A DNA stretch of 64,000 nucleotides from Talinum fruticosum (taxonomy: Eukaryota > Streptophyta > Magnoliopsida > Caryophyllales > Talinaceae), in NCBI GenBank assembly GCA_021018815.1, contig JAITYX010000042.1:2123001-2187000 (forward strand), written 5' to 3'. Under the pieces are notes generated by a model that saw only the letters and a list, made by a program, of their open reading frames with translations, did no database searches and was not told the DNA's origin. This document shows, one piece after another, positions 1-12,180 of the stretch (position 1 is its first letter; each line of letters begins with the position of its first letter). Position numbers and translations under genes: made by a program.

Positions 1-221
1 CAAAGTATTGCATTGTAAGTTTTGCTTTGAAATTGCATCTTGGAAATTGACTTCGAGGAAAAATAATGCTTTTTTACATGAAGAATTTCATTTTTGACAA
101 AATAAGATTACCATGAAATGTCAACTAGTGAGAAACACAGGATTATATAATTGCATAAAAATTTGCTAGCATTAGGACATCACTGATGATTTCAGCAACA
201 CATCCACCTTTTTTATGGGAT

Positions 222-254
<33 letters not shown>

Positions 255-950
255 GATTGAATCCAACCTGTTGTTATGTTTAAATTGGTGGTTGCTGCTT
301 CACTAAGGTTCTCTTTGATTTAGTTTTAACTCACAATTTTACAGTTTTTTACAACTTTTTACAATTGCTTATAACTTTTTATAACTAACTTTATAATTAT
401 TTTACAATTCCTTATTCCTTATAACTCCTTACACTTTTGCTTATAGATCCTTACAACTTTACAATTAAATAAAACACTGTTTTCGTGTGTATTTGTGGGT
501 GAACTTTACACTATGTTTTATTTTTAACAAGTAATTTCTAAGCGTGATTTAAATATCTGACGGTGACTTTGTGTCCCAAAATTAGTCAATTTGTATCTTT
601 AATATGACATCATAATTGTTGTAAATTGAAAAACAATGTTACAGTAGTATGCATTTGACTACCTAGAACTATTGGAGGTGCCAAAGTTTGCCACTCTCAA
701 TTAATTGAGTTTTTCTATTCTATGTAAAACTAGATTACGAAACCACAATTGATAATATCTATTAAAAATACAAGGGTTTTTTTGTCTGCTTTTATTGTTT
801 GAGTCCAATTTTAATGAATGCGATTCGTCCAATATGAAAATACTACATATTAGAAAATATTTTTTTATCCGAATTCCAAGCATTGATAGATTTAAATTAA
901 TCTCAAACTTAAAACTTTACCACCTCTACTAACAATTTGAAATTATACAG
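1..950. other. AT-rich non-coding DNA, probably intron of the RING-H2 gene
   Basis: No coding exon could be supported here. The stretch holds a short (TA)/(GA) microsatellite near 222-254 and, at about 300-500, a low-complexity block built from repeats of TTACAACT and TTATAACT-like words. It ends in a good 3' splice site (ATTATACAG at 942-950) that feeds the RING-H2 exon, so at least its right part should be intron of that gene. The upstream exon of the gene was not found and probably lies left of the window. Confidence 0.5.
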
Positions 951-1414
951 GTGATGAGGATCCAAAACGAGGGACCAAAGGCTTGAGAATTTTCAGGATA
1001 ATTGCCTTTTCTATTGCCATCCCAGCCATCTTATGTGCAATGGCTGTAGGCATACTCTTATGCATGCTGGATAGAAGAGACAGCAGAATCTCCAGGACAA
1101 ACAGAGTAGCCATGCACATTGCCATGACACCGGGATCCCAGGAAGGCATGACAGGTCTTGATCAAGCCACCATCGACTCCTACACCAAGGTGGTGCTCGG
1201 AGAAAGCCTCCGGGTCCCCGGCCTCAACGATGGGTCATGCCCAATTTGCTTGTCGGATTTCGGCGTTAAGGAAACACTTAGATGCATACCTGATTGTCAA
1301 CACTGCTTCCATGCTGATTGCATTGATGAGTGGCTTAAGATGAATGGCACTTGCCCTGTTTGTCGCAACTCGCCAGCTCACCATATCCACCATATCCAGC
1401 TGGAAAATAGCTGA
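951..1414 (+). CDS. RING-H2 finger E3 ubiquitin ligase, ATL20/21/22-type, last exon only
   Basis: This is the terminal exon of a membrane-anchored RING-H2 protein of the ATL family. It opens after an acceptor at 950 in phase 1 and ends at TGA 1412-1414. In order it encodes a short basic juxtamembrane stretch, a hydrophobic segment of about 22 residues (starting at [12 protein letters not shown]), a linker with the GLD-type motif common in ATLs, and a RING-H2 domain: CPIC, then PDCQH, FHADC, DEW and CPVC, giving the C-x2-C ... C-x-H-x2-H-x2-C ... C-x2-C ligands. In ATL20/21/22 the 5' exon carries a signal peptide and a GUB_WAK galacturonan-binding-like ectodomain; that exon is not visible, so the gene is partial at the window edge. 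The inferred role is E2-dependent ubiquitination at a membrane. The exact ATL number cannot be set from the RING alone. Confidence 0.85.
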
Positions 1415-1696
1415 AGAAAAGGAATCATCATTAATGATTGATTATTGGGGGAAAAGGATGAGAGAAGAAGATTGGTTCAATTCTTTCAATGAGATCGATG
1501 CTTATTCATCCTATTATACAATTCCAATTGTACAGAATATGCAGTTTTTTTGTGCATTATGCCATAGAATTGCACTGCATTCTGGGGATTATATAAAATC
1601 TCTAGATAATCAGAGTTGCACATAATGTAATTCCAATAAGATGATGCAAATTATGCGGTTAAGATTGTTCCTATAAATTTCATTTATCATACCACA
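1415..1696. other. 3' flank of the RING-H2 gene
   Basis: Probably 3'UTR and spacer. Short TAATTCCAATAACAT-like words begin near its right end and lead into the tandem array. No gene seen. Confidence 0.4.
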
Positions 1697-2892
1697 GATT
1701 ATGTAATTCCAATAACATTATGTAATTCCAGTAACATAATATAATTCCAGTAACATAATGTAATTCCATCACATGATCAAAAGCATTGCTATAGATTTTA
1801 TTTATCATACCACAGATTTTTCCATGAAAAGATTGTTACTCTCACAGCAGATCATGCAACACAAGAGGTAGCAACCTTTTTTTACTACTTAGTGAATGGA
1901 ATGATTGGATATTCAGTCACTACTTAAGGTCAAACATTTTGTCCATAAAACTCCCAGTTCTTCTTTTTCACGCTAAATTACTTTAGTTCCACTCCTAAGT
2001 TTTCCCTTTTCTCTCATATTTCTTTACAAACCGTAACCTATCTCGGCCCATGAAATTTTGTGGAAGAACGAAAACAATACAATCATACTCACCTACACAT
2101 TCGTCGAGGCCACAGTTGCAACGGATGAACTGCAAATCTGGAAAGATTGAAGAAATCAGCATATTGGTGGAAAAGTAACCAAAATAAAATCATGAAATAC
2201 TACAACATTCGATAGGTTTAAAAGACAAATCCGATATCCAAAAGCCCTGTTTCATGTTGTTGATTACGTAAGAACCATCTGATAGCAATTGAAATTGTTG
2301 ATTGTCTGGGGTAGGAGTTTCCTCTGGTAGGTCAGCACATGTGACACAAAAGCTCGCGGTGACTGCCGAAAAAAATCTAGATGTTCCGGTATCCCTAGAT
2401 TGTTCACCAAACATTCGGTTAGAACAAAAGAGTTGATAAATAAATATGTAATACAATTCAAGTTTTATAATCATCGCCTATGATTTCATTTCTCTCATGG
2501 AACAAGTATGAATGTTTTTCGCCTGCAAGATAATGGTAACCAAGTTAGTTTCATATTCTGTCACATTCAATATCAAAAAGAGTAAAGCTTTTCCAGTTAC
2601 TAAAAGCTGATAGTGCAGCGTTGTAGAGATTAAAAGCTCTCCACGGTACACATTTGTCCCGCCAAATCGTAAAGTTTGCCGAATTGTGAAACTCTCTTTC
2701 AAAGAAGATGCTCCATAAATCATCCGCTTGCACAGTGAAAGACTGGTAATGATGTGGGCTACTAACCGCAATATTCATCACAGACTTACAATCGAGAAAT
2801 TTGGCAACTTCAACCCACAGAGAAATCTGACGCCTTCAACCCCATTAAATAACAAATTTTAGGGCAATCAATTCCAAACCAAAAACACTTTA
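1697..2892 (-). repeat. Array unit 1 (distal, diverged)
   Basis: Shortest interior copy: its right-hand junction is missing part of the minisatellite. The F-box-like exon (near 2600-2845) is open. It has no start-codon exon of its own, so it is a downstream cassette or a 5'-truncated gene copy. Confidence 0.8.
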
Positions 2893-4126
2893 GATTATGT
2901 AATTCCAATAACATTATGTAATTTCAGTAACATAATGTAATTCCATCACATGATCAAAAACATTGCAATAGATTTTATTTATCATACCACATATTTTTCC
3001 ATGAAAAGATTGTTACTCTCACAGCAGATCATGCAACACAAGAGGTAGCAACTTTTTTTTACTACTTAGTGAATGGAATGATTGGATATTCAGTCACTAC
3101 TTAAGGTCAAACATTTTATCCATAAAACTCACCGGTTCTTCTTTTTCACCCTAAATTACTCTAGTTCCACTCCTAGGTTTTCCCTTTTCTCTCACATTTC
3201 TTTACAAACCGTAACCTATCTCGGCCCATGAAATTTTGTGGAAGAACGAAAACAATACAATCATACTCACCTACACATTCGTCGAGGCCACAGTTGCAAC
3301 GGATGAACTGCAAATCTGTAAAGATTGAAGAAATCAGCATATTGGTGGAAAAGTAACCAAAATAAAATCATGAAATGCTACAACATTCGATAGGTTTAAA
3401 AGACAAATCCGATATCCAAAAGCCTTGTTTCATGTTGTTGATTACGCAAGAACCATCTGATAGCAATTGAAATTGTTGATTGTCTGGAGTAGGAGTTTCC
3501 TCTGGTAGGGTCAGCACATGTGACACAAAAGCTCGTGGTGACTCTACCGGAAAAAAACCTAGATGTTCCGGTATCCCTAGATTGTTCACCAAACATTTAG
3601 TTAGAACAAAAGAGTTGATAAATAAATATGTAATACAATTCAAGTTTTATAATAATCGCCTATGATTTCGTTTCTCTCATGAAACAAGTATGAATGTTTT
3701 TCGCCTGCAAGATAATGGTAACCAAGTTAGTTTCATATTCTGTCACATTCAATATCAACAAGATTAAAGCTTTTCTAGTTACTAAAAGCTGATAATGCTG
3801 CGTTGTAGAGATTAAAAGCTCCCCACGGTACACATTTGTCCCGCCAAATCGTAAAGTTTGCCGAATTGTGAAACTCTCTTTCAAAGAAGATGCTCCATAA
3901 ATCATCCGCTTGCACAGTGAGAGACTGGTAACGATGTGGGCTACTAACCGCAATATTCATCACAGACTTAAAGTCGAGAAATTTGGCAACTTCAACCCAC
4001 AGAGAAATCTGACGCCTTCAACCCTATTAAATAACAAATTTTAGGGCAATCAATTTCAAACCAAAAAACACTTTAGAGCTGCAATTCCAGTAACATTATG
4101 TAATTCCAGTTACTAAAAACACTTTA
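2893..4126 (-). repeat. Array unit 2 (near-identical to unit 3)
   Basis: 1234 bp. Translated segments match unit 3 residue for residue in all the frames that I compared, pointing to a recent duplication or gene conversion. The F-box-like exon is open; no 5' exon. Confidence 0.85.
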
Positions 4127-5361
4127 GATTATGTAATTCCAATAACATTATGTAATTTCAGTAACATAATGTAATTCCATCACATGATCAAAAACATTGC
4201 AATAGATTTTATTTATCATACCACATATTTTTCCATGAAAAGATTGTTACTCTCACAGCAGATCATGCAACACAAGAGGTAGCAACTTTTTTTTACTACT
4301 TAGTGAATGGAATGATTGGATATTCAGTCACTACTTAAGGTCAAACATTTTATCCATAAAACTCACCGGTTCTTCTTTTTCACCCTAAATTACTCTAGTT
4401 CCACTCCTAGGTTTTCCCTTTTCTCTCACATTTCTTTACAAACCGTAACCTATCTCGGCCCATGAAATTTTGTGGAAGAACGAAAACAATACAATCATAC
4501 TCACCTACACATTCGTCGAGGCCACAGTTGCAACGGATGAACTGCAAATCTGTAAAGATTGAAGAAATCAGCATATTGGTGGAAAAGTAACCAAAATAAA
4601 ATCATGAAATGCTACAACATTCGATAGGTTTAAAAGACAAATCCGATATCCAAAAGCCTTGTTTCATGTTGTTGATTACGCAAGAACCATCTGATAGCAA
4701 TTGAAATTGTTGATTGTCTGGAGTAGGAGTTTCCTCTGGTAGGGTCAGCACATGTGACACAAAAGCTCGTGGTGACTCTACCGGAAAAAAACCTAGATGT
4801 TCCGGTATCCCTAGATTGTTCACCAAACATTTAGTTAGAACAAAAGAGTTGATAAATAAATATGTAATACAATTCAAGTTTTATAATAATCGCCTATGAT
4901 TTCGTTTCTCTCATGAAACAAGTATGAATGTTTTTCGCCTGCAAGATAATGGTAACCAAGTTAGTTTCATATTCTGTCACATTCAATATCAACAAGATTA
5001 AAGCTTTTCTAGTTACTAAAAGCTGATAATGCTGCGTTGTAGAGATTAAAAGCTCCCCACGGTACACATTTGTCCCGCCAAATCGTAAAGTTTGCCGAAT
5101 TGTGAAACTCTCTTTCAAAGAAGATGCTCCATAAATCATCCGCTTGCACAGTGAGAGACTGGTAACGATGTGGGCTACTAACCGCAATATTCATCACAGA
5201 CTTAAAGTCGAGAAATTTGGCAACTTCAACCCACAGAGAAATCTGACGCCTTCAACCCTATTAAATAACAAATTTTAGGGCAATCAATTTCAAACCAAAA
5301 AACACTTTAGAGCTGCAATTCCAGTAACATTATGTAATTCCAGTTACTAAAAAACACTTTA
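4127..5361 (-). repeat. Array unit 3 (near-identical to unit 2)
   Basis: 1235 bp. Same splice sites and open F-box-like exon as unit 2; no 5' exon. Confidence 0.85.
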
Positions 5362-6594
5362 CATTATGTAATTCCAATAACATTATGTAATTTCAGTAAC
5401 ATAATGTAATTCCATCACATGATCAAAAACATTGCAATAGATTTTATTTATCATACCACAGATTTTTCCATGAAAAGATTGTTACTCTCACAGCAGATCA
5501 TGCAACACAAGAGGTAGCAACTTTTTTTTACTACTTGGTGAATGGAATGATTGGATATTCAGTCACTACTTAAGGTCAAACATTTTGTCCATAAAACTCA
5601 CCAGTTCTTCTTTTTCACCCTAAATTACTCTAGTTCCACTCCTAAGTTTTCCCTTTTCTCTCACATTTCTTTACAAACCGTAACCTATCTCGGCCCATGA
5701 AATTTTGTGGAAGAACGAAAACAATACAATCATACTCACCTACACATTCGTCGAGGCCACAGTTGCAACGGATGAACTGCAAATTTGTAAAGATTGAAGA
5801 AATCAGCATATTGGTGGAAAAGTAACCAAAATAAAATCATGAAATGCTACAACATTCGATAGGTTTAAAAGACAAATCCGATATCCAAAAGCCTTGTTTC
5901 ATGTTGTTGATTACGCAAGAACCATCTGATAGCAATTGAAATTGTTGATTGTCTGGAGTAGGAGTTTCCTCTGGTAGGGTCAGCACATGTGACACAAAAG
6001 CTCGTGGTGACTCTACCGAAAAAAAACTAGATGTTCCGGTATCCCTAGATTGTTCACCAAACATTTAGTTAGAACAAAAGAGTTGATAAATAAATATGTA
6101 ATACAATTCAAGTTTTATAATAATCGCCTATGATTTCGTTTCTCTCATGAAACAAGTATGAATGTTTTTCGCCTGCAAGATAATGGTAACCAAGTTAGTT
6201 TCATATTCTGTCACATTCAATATCAGCAAGAGTAAAGCTTTTCCAGTTACTAAAAGCTGATAATGCTGCGTTGTAGAGATTAAAAGCTCCCCACGGTACA
6301 CATTTGTCCCGCCAAATCGTAAAGTTTGCCGAATTGTGAAACTCTCTTTCAAAGAAGATGCTCCATAAATCATCCGCTTGCACAATGAGAGACTGGTAAC
6401 GATGTGGGCTACTAACCGCAATATTCATCACAGACTTACAGTCGAGAAATTTGGCAACTTCAACCCACAGAGAAATCTGACGCCTTCAACCCTATTAAAT
6501 AACAAATTTTAGGGCAATCAATTTCAAACCAAAAAACACTTTAGAGCTGCAATTCCAGTAACATTATGTAATTCCAGTTACTAAAAACACTTTA
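5362..6594 (-). repeat. Array unit 4 (near-identical to unit 5)
   Basis: 1233 bp. Shares private variants with unit 5 (for example ACATTATG instead of AGATTATG at the junction, and one A fewer in the central segment so that two open frames join). F-box-like exon open. Confidence 0.85.
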
Positions 6595-7828
6595 CATTAT
6601 GTAATTCCAATAACATTATGTAATTTCAGTAACATAATGTAATTCCATCACATGATCAAAAACATTGCAATAGATTTTATTTATCATACCACAGATTTTT
6701 CCATGAAAAGATTGTTACTCTCACAGCAGATCATGCAACACAAGAGGTAGCAACTTTTTTTTACTACTTGGTGAATGGAATGATTGGATATTCAGTCACT
6801 ACTTAAGGTCAAACATTTTGTCCATAAAACTCACCAGTTCTTCTTTTTCACCCTAAATTACTCTAGTTCCACTCCTAAGTTTTCCCTTTTCTCTCACATT
6901 TCTTTACAAACCGTAACCTATCTCGGCCCATGAAATTTTGTGGAAGAACGAAAACAATACAATCATACTCACCTACACATTCGTCGAGGCCACAGTTGCA
7001 ACGGATGAACTGCAAATTTGTAAAGATTGAAGAAATCAGCATATTGGTGGAAAAGTAACCAAAATAAAATCATGAAATGCTACAACATTCGATAGGTTTA
7101 AAAGACAAATCCGATATCCAAAAGCCTTGTTTCATGTTGTTGATTACGCAAGAACCATCTGATAGCAATTGAAATTGTTGATTGTCTGGAGTAGGAGTTT
7201 CCTCTGGTAGGGTCAGCACATGTGACACAAAAGCTCGTGGTGACTCTACCGAAAAAAAACTAGATGTTCCGGTATCCCTAGATTGTTCACCAAACATTTA
7301 GTTAGAACAAAAGAGTTGATAAATAAATATGTAATACAATTCAAGTTTTATAATAATCGCCTATGATTTCGTTTCTCTCATGAAACAAGTATGAATGTTT
7401 TTCGCCTGCAAGATAATGGTAACCAAGTTAGTTTCATATTCTGTCACATTCAATATCAGCAAGAGTAAAGCTTTTCCAGTTACTAAAAGCTGATAATGCT
7501 GCGTTGTAGAGATTAAAAGCTCCCCACGGTACACATTTGTCCCGCCAAATCGTAAAGTTTGCCGAATTGTGAAACTCTCTTTCAAAGAAGATGCTCCATA
7601 AATCATCCGCTTGCACAATGAGAGACTGGTAACGATGTGGGCTACTAACCGCAATATTCATCACAGACTTACAGTCGAGAAATTTGGCAACTTCAACCCA
7701 CAGAGAAATCTGACGCCTTCAACCCTATTAAATAACAAATTTTAGGGCAATCAATTTCAAACCAAAAAACACTTTAGAGCTGCAATTCCAGTAACATTAT
7801 GTAATTCCAGTTACTAAAAAACACTTTA
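6595..7828 (-). repeat. Array unit 5 (near-identical to unit 4)
   Basis: 1234 bp. Matches unit 4 in all translated segments compared. F-box-like exon open; no 5' exon. Confidence 0.85.
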
Positions 7829-9053
7829 CATTATGTAATTCCAATAACATTATGTAATTTCAGTAACATAATGTAATTCCATCACATGATCAAAAACATT
7901 GCAATAGATTTTATTTATCATACCACAGATTTTTTCATGAAAAGATTGTTACTCTCACAGCAGATCATGCAACACAAGAGGTAGCAACTTTTTTTTACTA
8001 CTTGGTGAATGGAATGATTGGATATTCAGTCACTACTTAAGGTCAAACATTTTGTCCATAAAACTCACCAGTTCTTCTTTTTCACCCTAAATTACTCTAG
8101 TTCCACTCCTAAGTTTTCCCTTTTCTCTCACATTTCTTTACAAACCGTAACCTATCTCGGCCCATGAAATTTTGTGGAAGAACGAAAACAATACAATCAT
8201 ACTCACCTACACATTTCGTCGAGGCCACAGTTGCAACGGATGAACTGCAAATCTGGAAAGATTGAAGAAATCAGCATATTGGTGGAAAAGTAACCAAAAT
8301 AAAATCATGAAATGCTACAGCATTCGATGGGTTTAAACCCGATATCCAAAAGCCATGTTTCATGTTGTTGATTACACAAGAACCATCTGATAGCAATTGA
8401 AATTGTTGATTGTCTGGGGAGGAGTTTCCTCCGGTAGGGTTAGCACATGTGACACAAAAGCTCGCGGTGACTGCCGAAAAAAATCTAGATGTTCTGGTAT
8501 CCTTAGATTGTTCACCAAACATTCGGTCAGAACAAAAGAGTTGATAAATAAATATGTAATACAATTCAAGTTTTATAATCATCGCCTATGATTTCATTTC
8601 TCTCATGGAACAAGTATGAATGCTTTTCGCCTGCAAGATAATGGTAGCCAAGTTAGTTTCATATTCTGTCACATTCAATATCAAAAAGAGTAAAGCTTTT
8701 CCAGTTACTAAAAGCTGATAATGCAGTGTTGTAGAGATTAAAAGCTCCCCACGGTACACATTTGTCCCGCCAAGTCGTAATGTTTGCCGAATTATGAAAC
8801 TCTCTTTCAAAGAAGATGCTCCATAAATCATCCGCTTGCAGAGTGAAAGACTGGTAATGATGTGGGCTACTAACCACATTATTCATCACAGACTTACAAT
8901 CGAGAAATTTGGCAACTTCAACCCACAGAGAAATCTGACGCCTTCAACGCCATTAAATAACAAATTTTAGGGCAATCAATTCCAAACCAAAAAACACTTT
9001 AGAGCTGCAATTCCAGTAACATTATGTAATTCCAGTTACTAAAAAACACTTTA
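7829..9053 (-). repeat. Array unit 6 (diverged)
   Basis: 1225 bp. Carries several private substitutions and small deletions (for example loss of the AAAGACAA stretch near 8337), and is most like unit 1 in the second half. F-box-like exon open but changed in several residues. Confidence 0.8.
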
Positions 9054-9802
9054 GATTATGTAATTCCAATAACATTATGTAATTTCAGTAACATAATGTA
9101 ATTCCATCCCATGATCAAAAACATTGCAATAGATTTTATTTATCATACCACATATTTTTCCATGAAAAGATTGTTACTCTCACAGCAGATCATGCAACAC
9201 AAGAGGTAGCAACTTTTTTTTTACTACTTAGTGAATGGAATGATTGGATATTCAGTCACTACTTAAGGTCAAACATTTTGTCCATAAAACTCACCGGTTC
9301 TTCTTTTTCACCCTAAATTACTCTAGTTCCACTCCTAAGTTTTCCCTTTTCTCTCACATTTCTTTACAAACCGTAACCTATCTCGGCCCATGAAATTTTG
9401 TGGAAGAACGAAAACAATACAATCATACTCACCTACACATTCGTCGAGGCCACAGTTGCAACGGATGAACTGCAAATCTAGAAAGATTGAAGAAATCAGC
9501 ATATTGGTGGAAAAGTAACCAAAATAAAATCATGAAATACTACAACATTCGATAGGTTTAAAAGACAAATCTGATATCCAAAAGCCCTGTTTCATGTTGT
9601 TGATTACGCAAGAACCATCTTATAGCAATTGAAATTGTTGATTGTCTGGGGTAGGAGTTTCCTCTGGTAAGGTCAGCACATGTGACACAAAAGCTCGTGG
9701 TGACTCTACCGGAAAAAAAACCTAGATGTTCTGGTATCCCTAGATTGTTCGCCAAACATTCGGTTAGAACAAAAGAGTTGATAAATAAATATGTAATGCA
9801 AT

Positions 9803-10615
9803 TCAAGTTTTATAATCATCGCCTATGATTTCGTTTCTCTCATGAAACAAGTATGAATGTTTTTCGCCTGCAAGATAATGGTAACCAAGTTAGTTTCATA
9901 TTCTGTCACATTCAATATCAGCAAGAGTAAAGCTTTTCCAGTTACTAAAAACTGATAATGCTGCGTTGTAGAGATCAAAAGCTCCCCACGGTATACATTT
10001 GTCCCGCCAAATCGTAAAGTTTGCCGAATTGTGAAACTCTCTTTCAAAGAAGGTGCTCCATAAATCATCCGCTTGCACAGTGAGAGACTGGTAACGATGT
10101 GGGCTACTAACCGCAATATTCATCACAGACTTACAATCGAGAAATTTAGCAACTTCAACCCACACAGAAATCTGACGCCTTCAACCCCATTAAATAACAA
10201 ATTTTAGGGCAACCAATTTCAAATCAAAAAACACTTTAGAGCTGCAATCACAGTTTGTAATCACAATCATTTAAAGCTCCGTCTGTTTCCACTACACAAT
10301 GAGATCAATTCAATGGACTTATCTCCATGATAGGGTTTTCAAGCTCTCGACCAGAATAGAGTGTAGATATAGAAGAGGCACTCAAACAATTATGCACAAA
10401 AATGGATCATCTAAACCCAAAAGTAATGATAATCACGAATGATATAATCTACTGACTTGCTTCTCGCAAATTCACCTCACAACATTCAAACTTCAGTGCT
10501 GTCAAATGCAGCTAAAATTATGGCGATGAATTTGAAAAAAACATAATTACAGACAGAAAAAGACAGAAAGAGGACGATACCATTCGCCCGGACAATCGTC
10601 AAATTCTTCTGCCAT
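9803..10615 (-). CDS. F-box-like protein, proximal (start-bearing) copy of the array
   Basis: A start exon at 10581-10615 (MAEEFDDCPGE...) ends in GT and joins in phase to an acceptor before 10178. Exon 2 (9946-10178) encodes WRQISVWVEVAKFLD and the rest of an F-box-like helix bundle (DLWSTFFEREF). A donor GTAACT, an ACTAAC branch point and TTGCAG define a 78-nt intron, and exon 3 (9803-9867) runs to TGA. This model gives 110 residues. Known F-box proteins bind SKP1 through such an N-terminal motif to form SCF ubiquitin ligases; the residue pattern here is only similar to that, and I do not recognise the specific family. The other exons of unit 7 (an open segment near 9560-9740 and a Cys-rich exon near 9440-9480) may be joined by other splicing, so the 3' half of the model is uncertain. 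The leader carries a GA repeat at 10627-10645. Confidence 0.55.
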
Positions 10616-11348
10616 TGAACCCATATAGAGAGAGAGAGAGAGAGACGAAGACGATTGAGAACGTGGAATTAGAGCACATGTAAGAGAATGGACGGAATTC
10701 CCGCCTCTATCATGTAAGAATAACTCCCCTTACTCTCCTCCAGAACGGGTATTAGTTCTTACCCACCTTTACTAGTTTTAAAAAGTTGTGATCAAAGTAG
10801 GAAGGAGTTATAAGTACGTATAAGAAACGGTAAGAATATTGTAAAATTAGTTATAAAAAATTATAACAGAGTTATAAGAATTTACAAGCAATTATAAGCA
10901 AAAGTAAAAAAGTGTAAATAGTTGTAAAATTGTAAGGTAAGATTAAATGGAATAGGACCTTAGTAGAACAACATTGTAAGTAGAAACCAAATAAGATCTT
11001 CATAAGTTGACCTATATCCATCTGACATTTAACACAAACAAATATAAATTCTAGTATCAAAATACAATTATCCCAAAAATAACTATTTTTATATTTATTA
11101 ATCACTCGTCTTCCTAGAATCATTATTTCCCAATACAATATGAAAAAGAGATCCACAAACTTTCTATGACATTTCCATTGAAATATGTCGATATTGTACA
11201 ATGTTTTGAGAAAATAATTTTTTTACTATAAAAGACTGTATTTGAATTGTCAAATTCTATTGAATAGCACTTCGGGATCAAATAGCAATTCATCCCTTAA
11301 CTTGCAAAATAAGTAGAAAACTTACGTATAAGTAAATTATATTAACTA
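10616..11348. other. Intergenic DNA with GA run and TTATAACT-rich block
   Basis: Contains the 5' flank of the F-box gene (GA microsatellite 10627-10645) and, at about 10790-10940, a low-complexity block of TTATAA/TTACAA words that is the reverse-complement counterpart of the block at 300-500. No gene seen. Confidence 0.45.
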
Positions 11349-11620
11349 CTCTTTACGTTTTAAAATACATGTCGTTTTAAAGTTATGAATAAGTATTAAG
11401 GAAATACTAAATTTATGATAAAATTTATGTGAAAAGAACAAGTTGTCGCAAGATTTCATTAAAAATGAAGAAAATCAATGAGAAAATGAGAGAAATAAAA
11501 CAATTAATAAAGACAAATTGATAAATTAGTCATTATTAAGTTATTGAAATTATAAAATGACAAATATTGTAAAACGAAAAAGGTTTATTAAAACGACATG
11601 TATTTTGAAATGGAAGGAAA
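11349..11620. mobile_element. Stowaway-like MITE
   Basis: A 272-bp non-coding element bounded by imperfect terminal inverted repeats of about 33 bp: the left end begins CTCTTTACGTTTTAAAATAC and the right end is its reverse complement in the TTTCAAAATACATGTCGTTT form. It is flanked by TA on both sides (11347-11348 and 11621-11622), the target duplication of Tc1/mariner-type Stowaway MITEs. No coding capacity. Confidence 0.75.
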
Positions 11621-12180
11621 TAAGATAGAATTCTCATAATCCAAGAGAGGAATTACCTAATAAAATTACTAGTAAAAAAATAAAGTATTACTAAAATATG
11701 TTTTTTTAATATAGTAAGTTGGGCCACTAAGAGCATCTCCAGTGGGTGAGCCTGTTTTAGGCTCACCCAGTGGGACCTACAGATGACACATCAGCAAAGC
11801 GACTGCTTTTTCTCTCTCCTAAATCCTTACTTCCACAATGCAAGACTCACCAACAAGGCTCACCTATTTAAATAATCATCATGGAGCCCACTTATCAACA
11901 TATTTAATTATATTCACATCTTATATTTTGTATTATTATTTATTTTTATAAATATATAAAAAAATTATTTGGTGCACTATAAAAATTAAATTAATTAATT
12001 TAGGTTATGAAAATGTTTAAACAAGTGATACAATAATATTTTAAATTAAATTAAATAAAAAAGATACGAAATAATTGCAATGTTACTACAATAATGCAAC
12101 ACGTAAATATGGGGAAAATAAAATACAGAAAAAAATTCAACGCTTACGAAATACGGACAATATGATAAAAAAAAAATGGA

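Larger units (their letters stand above)
1697..10245 (-). repeat. Tandem array of seven ~1.23 kb F-box-exon cassettes
   Basis: The same cassette occurs seven times head to tail. Units start at about 1697, 2893, 4127, 5362, 6595, 7829 and 9054, with spacings of 1196, 1234, 1235, 1233, 1234 and 1225. Read on the minus strand each unit holds a 3' splice site and an F-box-like exon, a ~78-nt intron with a CTAAC branch point, a second exon, further open segments, a short Cys-rich exon (RCNCGLDEC) followed by GTGAGT, and AATAAA. Junctions consist of a minisatellite of AATTCCAGTAACATTATGT-like words. Units 2 and 3 look essentially identical, as do units 4 and 5; units 1, 6 and 7 are more diverged. 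Unit 1 lacks about 40-50 bp of the junction minisatellite. Only unit 7 is preceded by a start-codon exon. Confidence 0.95.

Noticed and set aside
2478..10116. Repeated 97-codon minus-strand frame (MRLVAHI...) in every array unit
   Set aside because: It overlaps the F-box-like exon in another frame and runs through its intron; it persists because the units are recent copies. The F-box frame has a start exon and splice sites in phase.
1697..10245. Regular repeats as a possible CRISPR or satellite array
   Set aside because: The units are 1.2 kb with exon structure in a plant genome; too long and gene-like for CRISPR or a simple satellite.
10872..11201. 109-codon hydrophobic minus-strand frame
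   Set aside because: AT-rich low-complexity translation (Phe, Leu, Ile, Tyr) with no family motif, partly in the TTATAACT block.
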